Shown here: positions 51,645-54,733 of the stretch, one piece after another | Numbering within the stretch: position 1 is the first letter of the stretch | Layout: the number at the start of each line of letters is the position of its first letter | DNA from: Phycicoccus sp. Soil748 | GTDB taxonomy: Bacteria > Actinomycetota > Actinomycetes > Actinomycetales > Dermatophilaceae | Reading direction: 5' to 3' | NCBI RefSeq assembly: GCF_001428025.1 | Contig: NZ_LMSC01000004.1 | Span: forward strand, 1 to 54,733 | Length of the DNA stretch: 54,733 nucleotides | Made by a program: the position numbers and the translations under genes | The notes under the pieces: generated by a model | What the model saw: only the letters and a program-made list of their open reading frames with translations | The model's database searches: none | What the model was told of the DNA's origin: nothing

Positions 51645-52375
51645 GAGCCGGTCTTCTTCGCAGTCGTCTTCTGGGCAGTGGACTTCGTGGGCGTGGACTT
51701 CTTCGCCGCGGACTTCGTGGCCGTCGTCTTCCTCGCGGTCGTCTTCTTCGCAGCAGACTTCGTCGCGGTGGTCTTCTTCGCGGTGGTCTTCTTCGCAGAC
51801 GTCGACTTCTTCGCCGCGGTCTTCCTCGCAGTCGACTTCTTCGCCGGCGTCCGCGTCGACGCGGACTTCCTGCCGGCGCCGGTCGTGGACTTCGTCGCGA
51901 CGGCAGGCTCGACTGGGGCGGCGGCCGGGGCGGCTGCGTACGGTGCCGCGGCAGGCCTCGCGCTCGTGCTCACCGCGCCGGAGGGCCGAGGTGCTGAGCC
52001 ACGGGCGGCACCGGCGGCGCCGGACACTGCCGAGACACCGGTGGCGACGACGAGGTCCCTGAGGTCCGCGAGCTCCTTGGTGACCCCGGCCAACGCGGCC
52101 CGGGCGGCGTCGACGTCGCCGAGGCTGGCCACGTCGGCACGCCGAAGCGCGGTCTCGACCTCGGCCTGCACGAGGGCCACGAGGTTGGCCCTGTTGCTCC
52201 GGGCGGCCTCGAGCAGCTGGTCGGCCAGGGTCGAGGCCTGCACCGCTCGACGGCTCACCTCGTCGACTCCCGGGAGGGCCAGCAGACCCTGCGCAGCCTC
52301 CATCGCCTTGGCCATCGTCATCTCACCCAGACCGCTGGCGAGCTGGACGTAGCTGCGCACGGACTCGAACGCCAT
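51641..52375 (-). CDS. Two-part protein: helical N-terminus, histone H1-like Lys/Thr/Ala tail
   Basis: The 244-residue protein starts MAFESVRSYVQLASGLGEMT. Residues about 1-115 are amphipathic helices resembling phasin-like or coiled-coil proteins (ALVQAEVETALRRADV, AALAGVTKELADLRDLVV). Residues about 160-244 are a low-complexity basic tail of KKTTAKK/AKKST units like histone H1 or the C-terminal half of mycobacterial HupB. Binding to DNA, RNA or polyphosphate is likely but unproven. ATG at 52375 has an excellent GAGGAGG site. It lies between a HAD phosphatase gene and the short gene before tlyA. Confidence 0.8.
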   Translation of the reverse strand: MAFESVRSYVQLASGLGEMTMAKAMEAAQGLLALPGVDEVSRRAVQASTLADQLLEAARSNRANLVALVQAEVETALRRADVASLGDVDAARAALAGVTKELADLRDLVVATGVSAVSGAAGAARGSAPRPSGAVSTSARPAAAPYAAAPAAAPVEPAVATKSTTGAGRKSASTRTPAKKSTARKTAAKKSTSAKKTTAKKTTATKSAAKKTTARKTTATKSAAKKSTPTKSTAQKTTAKKTGS

Positions 52376-52420
52376 GGGGTCCTCCTCGGGGAGCGACCGG
52401 GCGTCGCTCGACTCCTCACG

Positions 52421-53434
52421 CTACTGCCAGACGTCCAGGTCCTGCACGAGGCGCCGGGCCGCGTCGTCGTCGAGCTCGTCGTCGTCGATCGCCTGGTGCA
52501 GGCACGCCACGGCAGCCCGAGCAGACTCGATGGGGGTCCCCGTGCGGGCGACGTCCCAGCGCCCGTCCACGAGCCGGCGCCGGTCGCCGCCGCACTCCCA
52601 CCAGGAGTAGTCCGTCTCAGCCGCCTCGTAGGCGGCGCCGAGCGCCCGCAGGTCCTCCACGAGGTAGGTCGGGCGCATGGCCGGCGGAGCGGTCGCCAGC
52701 GTGGTCACCGAGTCGACACCGGTGAGCACCAGCACGGAGTCCATGCCGGTGGCGACTGCGCCGGCCACGTCGGTCTCGAGCCGGTCCCCCACGGCGAGCA
52801 CCCGGCGTGCGGGCATGTCGAGGCGGTCCGCGCACAGCTCGTAGAGCGGCGCCTCGGGCTTCCCGACGACGACCGGGTCGCGATCGACGGCTCGCCGCAC
52901 CGCGGCGACGAGCATGCCGTTGCCGGGTGCGGTCCCCCGGTGCGTCGGCAGCGTCTCGTCGGTGTTGGTCGCCACCCACAACGCACCGGCGGCCACGGCG
53001 TAGGCCGCTTCAGCCAGGTCGGAGGCCGTCACGTCCTGGCCGTAGCCCTGCAGCACCCCCTCCGGTCGCAGACTCGCGTCCTCGCGCAGGTCGCGTGGCT
53101 CGAGGACGCGAAAGCCCTTGGCCTGCAGCGCCTCGTGCACCCCCGAGCCGCCGACCGCCAGCACGCCCGCTCCCCGGGGCAGGTGCCGGGCCAGCACCTC
53201 GGCGCCGGCCTGGGAGCTGGTGGCGACGTCGCGGCCGCTCGCGTGAAGGCCCAGCTCGGTCAGGTGGGCCGCCACCTCGCCGGGAGGGCGGGACGCGTTG
53301 TTGGTCGCGTACACGATCGGCACCGACAGCGACGACAGCGCGGAGACCGCATGGTCCACCGCCTCCGGGCCGCGGTAGACCACGCCGTCGAGGTCGCAGA
53401 CGACCGCGGAGTACCGCTCGATCAGCGTCGACAC
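52421..53434 (-). CDS. HAD-IIA (NagD/AraL-type) phosphatase
   Basis: The 337-residue product has HAD motif I DLDGVVYRG (near 13), motif II YATNNASRP, motif III Lys in VVVGKPEAPLYE, and motif IV AVGDRLETDVAGA. A C2b cap lies between. It also has a C-terminal extension of about 75 residues (SWWECGGDRRRLVDGRW) seen in actinobacterial homologues such as Rv1692, a glycerol-phosphate phosphatase. GTG at 53434 abuts the TPR stop directly. Confidence 0.92.
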   Translation of the reverse strand: MSTLIERYSAVVCDLDGVVYRGPEAVDHAVSALSSLSVPIVYATNNASRPPGEVAAHLTELGLHASGRDVATSSQAGAEVLARHLPRGAGVLAVGGSGVHEALQAKGFRVLEPRDLREDASLRPEGVLQGYGQDVTASDLAEAAYAVAAGALWVATNTDETLPTHRGTAPGNGMLVAAVRRAVDRDPVVVGKPEAPLYELCADRLDMPARRVLAVGDRLETDVAGAVATGMDSVLVLTGVDSVTTLATAPPAMRPTYLVEDLRALGAAYEAAETDYSWWECGGDRRRLVDGRWDVARTGTPIESARAAVACLHQAIDDDELDDDAARRLVQDLDVWQ

Positions 53435-54574
53435 CTAGCGGTCGCCGTCCTGGCGCTCCTCGCGACCGCCGGCTCCCTGCTCCCGCTCGTCGTCACCGTC
53501 GAGGTCGTCCTCCTCGCCCTCCAGCAGGTCGGTGAGGATGACCCCGTCGAGCTCGGCGAGACGCTCGGCCGCGTCGGTCTCCAGCTCGGTGTCGGTGTCG
53601 GCAGCACGGGCGAACCACGTGCGCGCGTCCTCCTCACGCCCCACCGCGAGCAGCGTCTCCGCGTAGGCGTAGGCGAGCCGCGTCGTCCACGGCTTGCGCC
53701 CGGTCGACTTCAGCTGGGGGATCTCCAGGGCCAGGCGCGCGGCATCGAGCTGCCCCATGTCACGGCGGATGCCCGAGATGACGATGGCCAGCTCGACGCG
53801 CTCCTCCACCGTCAGGGTCCTCGCCTCCGGCGACGTGGCCAGCTCCAGCGCGCGCTCGGGACGCCCCAGCCCACGCTCGCAGTCCACCATCAGCGGCAGC
53901 ATGTGCGAGGAACCGCTGAGCCGGCGGGCGGTGCGGAACTCGCTGAGCGCCCTGGCCCACTCCCCCTTGCGGTAGGCGACCAGGCCGAGGGCCTCGCGCG
54001 TCGCGGGCACGCGTCCGGCCCGTCGCACTGCCGTCTCGGCGTGCGCCTCGGCCCCGACGAAGTCGTCGACCTCGAGCAGGGCGGCCACCATGACCAGGTG
54101 CTGCGCCACACCCTCGGCGTTCTCCTTGCTCAGGGTGCGCAGCTGGTGGTGCACCGAGCGGTCCAGCTCCTTGCCTGTCACCCCCTCGGCGATGCGGGGC
54201 TCGGGCAGCTTCGGGGTGCGGGGCGCGAGCCTCGGTCCCCCACGACGCTCACTGTTGTCAAAGGTCCCGGCTCCACGCTCGTCACGCCGACCCGCGCCAC
54301 CGCGCCGCTCGGAGCCACCCGGGGGACGACCGCCGGGTCGCCCGGCTCCCGGACGTCCGCCGGATGGACGACCTTCACCACGGTCGTAGCTGCCGCCACC
54401 GCCCTGACCGCCCTGACCGCCCTGGCCTCGGTAACCGCCACCCTGGCCACCTTGACCGCGGGAGCCGCCGCCAGGGCCTCGCGAGCCTCCAGGCCCTCCA
54501 GAGCCCCCGGGACGGCCGCCGCCCGAGGATGGACGACGGCCCTGGCCGTCACGACCTGACTGGTTCTCGGACAC
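53435..54574 (-). CDS. TPR-like repeat protein with Gly/Arg-rich disordered N-terminus
   Basis: The 379-residue product starts VSENQSGRDGQGRRPSSGGG. Residues about 10-115 are low-complexity RGG/GQGG repeats (GYRGQGGQGGQGG), resembling RNA-binding disordered tails. From about 125 helices resembling tetratricopeptide repeats follow (ALGLVAYRKGEWARALSEFRTARRL, AYAYAETLLAVGREEDARTWF), and the tail is acidic. It is the first gene of the run TPR-HAD-...-tlyA-nadK-recN, matching Rv1691. GTG at 54574 has a GAGGAG site six bases upstream. Role unknown; a ribosome- or RNA-associated scaffold is a guess. Confidence 0.85.
   Translation of the reverse strand: MSENQSGRDGQGRRPSSGGGRPGGSGGPGGSRGPGGGSRGQGGQGGGYRGQGGQGGQGGGGSYDRGEGRPSGGRPGAGRPGGRPPGGSERRGGAGRRDERGAGTFDNSERRGGPRLAPRTPKLPEPRIAEGVTGKELDRSVHHQLRTLSKENAEGVAQHLVMVAALLEVDDFVGAEAHAETAVRRAGRVPATREALGLVAYRKGEWARALSEFRTARRLSGSSHMLPLMVDCERGLGRPERALELATSPEARTLTVEERVELAIVISGIRRDMGQLDAARLALEIPQLKSTGRKPWTTRLAYAYAETLLAVGREEDARTWFARAADTDTELETDAAERLAELDGVILTDLLEGEEDDLDGDDEREQGAGGREERQDGDR
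54401..54427 (-). repeat. In-frame 9-base repeats in the Gly-rich tract
   Basis: GCCCTGACC occurs at 54401-54409 and 54410-54418, then GCCCTGGCC at 54419-54427, encoding GQGGQGGQG on the minus strand. Because the unit is a multiple of three, gain or loss would change the length of the disordered region without a frameshift. Confidence 0.75.
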
Positions 54575-54606
54575 CGGTGCTCCTCGCTGTGCAGTAATCG
54601 TCCCGC

Positions 54607-54612
54607 AGTCTA
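54607..54612 (-). promoter_or_regulatory. Probable promoter (-10) of the TPR-HAD-tlyA run
   Basis: Minus-strand TAGACT lies 33 bases upstream of the TPR start codon and is identical to the -10 proposed for efp. A transcription start about seven bases on would leave a short leader with the GAGGAG site. No clear -35 is seen. Confidence 0.45.
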
Positions 54613-54701
54613 CGGACTCGCTGCGACCGGGGCACTGCCCGGGTGAGAGCGTCCGTCGCGACTCGTCGGAACTGTCGTCGTGGGTGCACTTCTGCAATGC
54701 G

Positions 54702-54731
54702 CCCACAAATGCGAAAGGGCCTTCCTGTGGG
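54702..54731 (-). terminator. Terminator-like nested hairpin at the right edge
   Basis: CCCACA (54702-54707) and TGTGGG (54726-54731) are inverted, and the enclosed sequence holds a second short complement (AAGG/CCTT). It lies upstream of the TPR promoter on the minus strand and could end an operon lying beyond the window. No T-run is seen within the window. Confidence 0.35.
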
Positions 54732-54733
54732 GG

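Noticed and set aside
51660-51870. Repetitive DNA resembling a satellite or CRISPR-like array
   Set aside because: The periodicity is degenerate and in frame, and it comes from the Lys/Thr/Ala-rich codons of the histone-like tail. There are no constant repeats with unique spacers.

Overview
The window looks like a chromosome segment from a high-GC Gram-positive actinobacterium. GC content is very high, GTG starts are very common, adjacent genes are chained by GTGA/ATGA overlaps, and mihF, steA and a helicase-motif-less priA are present. Gene order matches several blocks I know from Mycobacterium and Streptomyces, but mycolate-specific genes are absent. A member of Micrococcales, perhaps Intrasporangiaceae/Dermatophilaceae, is my best guess. 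This is inference: no rRNA is visible to confirm it.

Layout. (1) 0.4-17.7 kb, all minus strand: pyrR-pyrB-pyrC-PH-like membrane protein-carA-carB-pyrK-pyrD-pyrF, the whole route to UMP apart from pyrE. It is followed by mihF-gmk-rpoZ-coaBC-metK-priA and a small membrane protein. A PyrR-type RNA loop sits next to the pyrR ribosome binding site. (2) 17.9-21.6 kb: a secreted double cupredoxin (+), two palindromic repeats, GNAT-nusB-efp (-), and an aldo/keto reductase (+). (3) 21.7-31.4 kb, minus: DUF948/DUF6167 membrane proteins-alaS-ruvX-mltG-aroE-prepilin peptidase-aroC-aroK-aroB. (4) 31.4-32.7 kb: a plus-strand islet with one AbiEi-wHTH/DUF559 nuclease-like gene, bracketed by matching inverted-repeat units and by an imperfect direct repeat. 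(5) 32.7-37.2 kb: rarA (-), divergent from an MMPL transporter plus GNAT pair (+). (6) 37.2-54.7 kb, minus: aspS, then TPR protein-HAD phosphatase-lysine-rich protein-small acidic protein-tlyA-nadK-recN-steA-steB-polyprenyl sugar-phosphate transferase-murJ paralogue-glycosyltransferase-pyrG-NUDIX-SEC-C protein.

The minus-strand blocks are housekeeping modules: pyrimidine and shikimate synthesis, translation factors and tRNA synthetases, recombination, and envelope or septum assembly. Every plus-strand gene (the 5' fragment, cupredoxin, aldo/keto reductase, nuclease islet, MMPL-GNAT) sits between conserved modules and looks lineage-specific. The two parts I find most worth following up are the nuclease islet and its boundary repeats, and the steA-steB-PNPT-murJ-GT cluster, which contains the components for making and flipping a lipid-linked glycan next to a septal peptidoglycan-hydrolase control pair. 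No CRISPR array, tRNA, rRNA or insertion-sequence transposase is visible.
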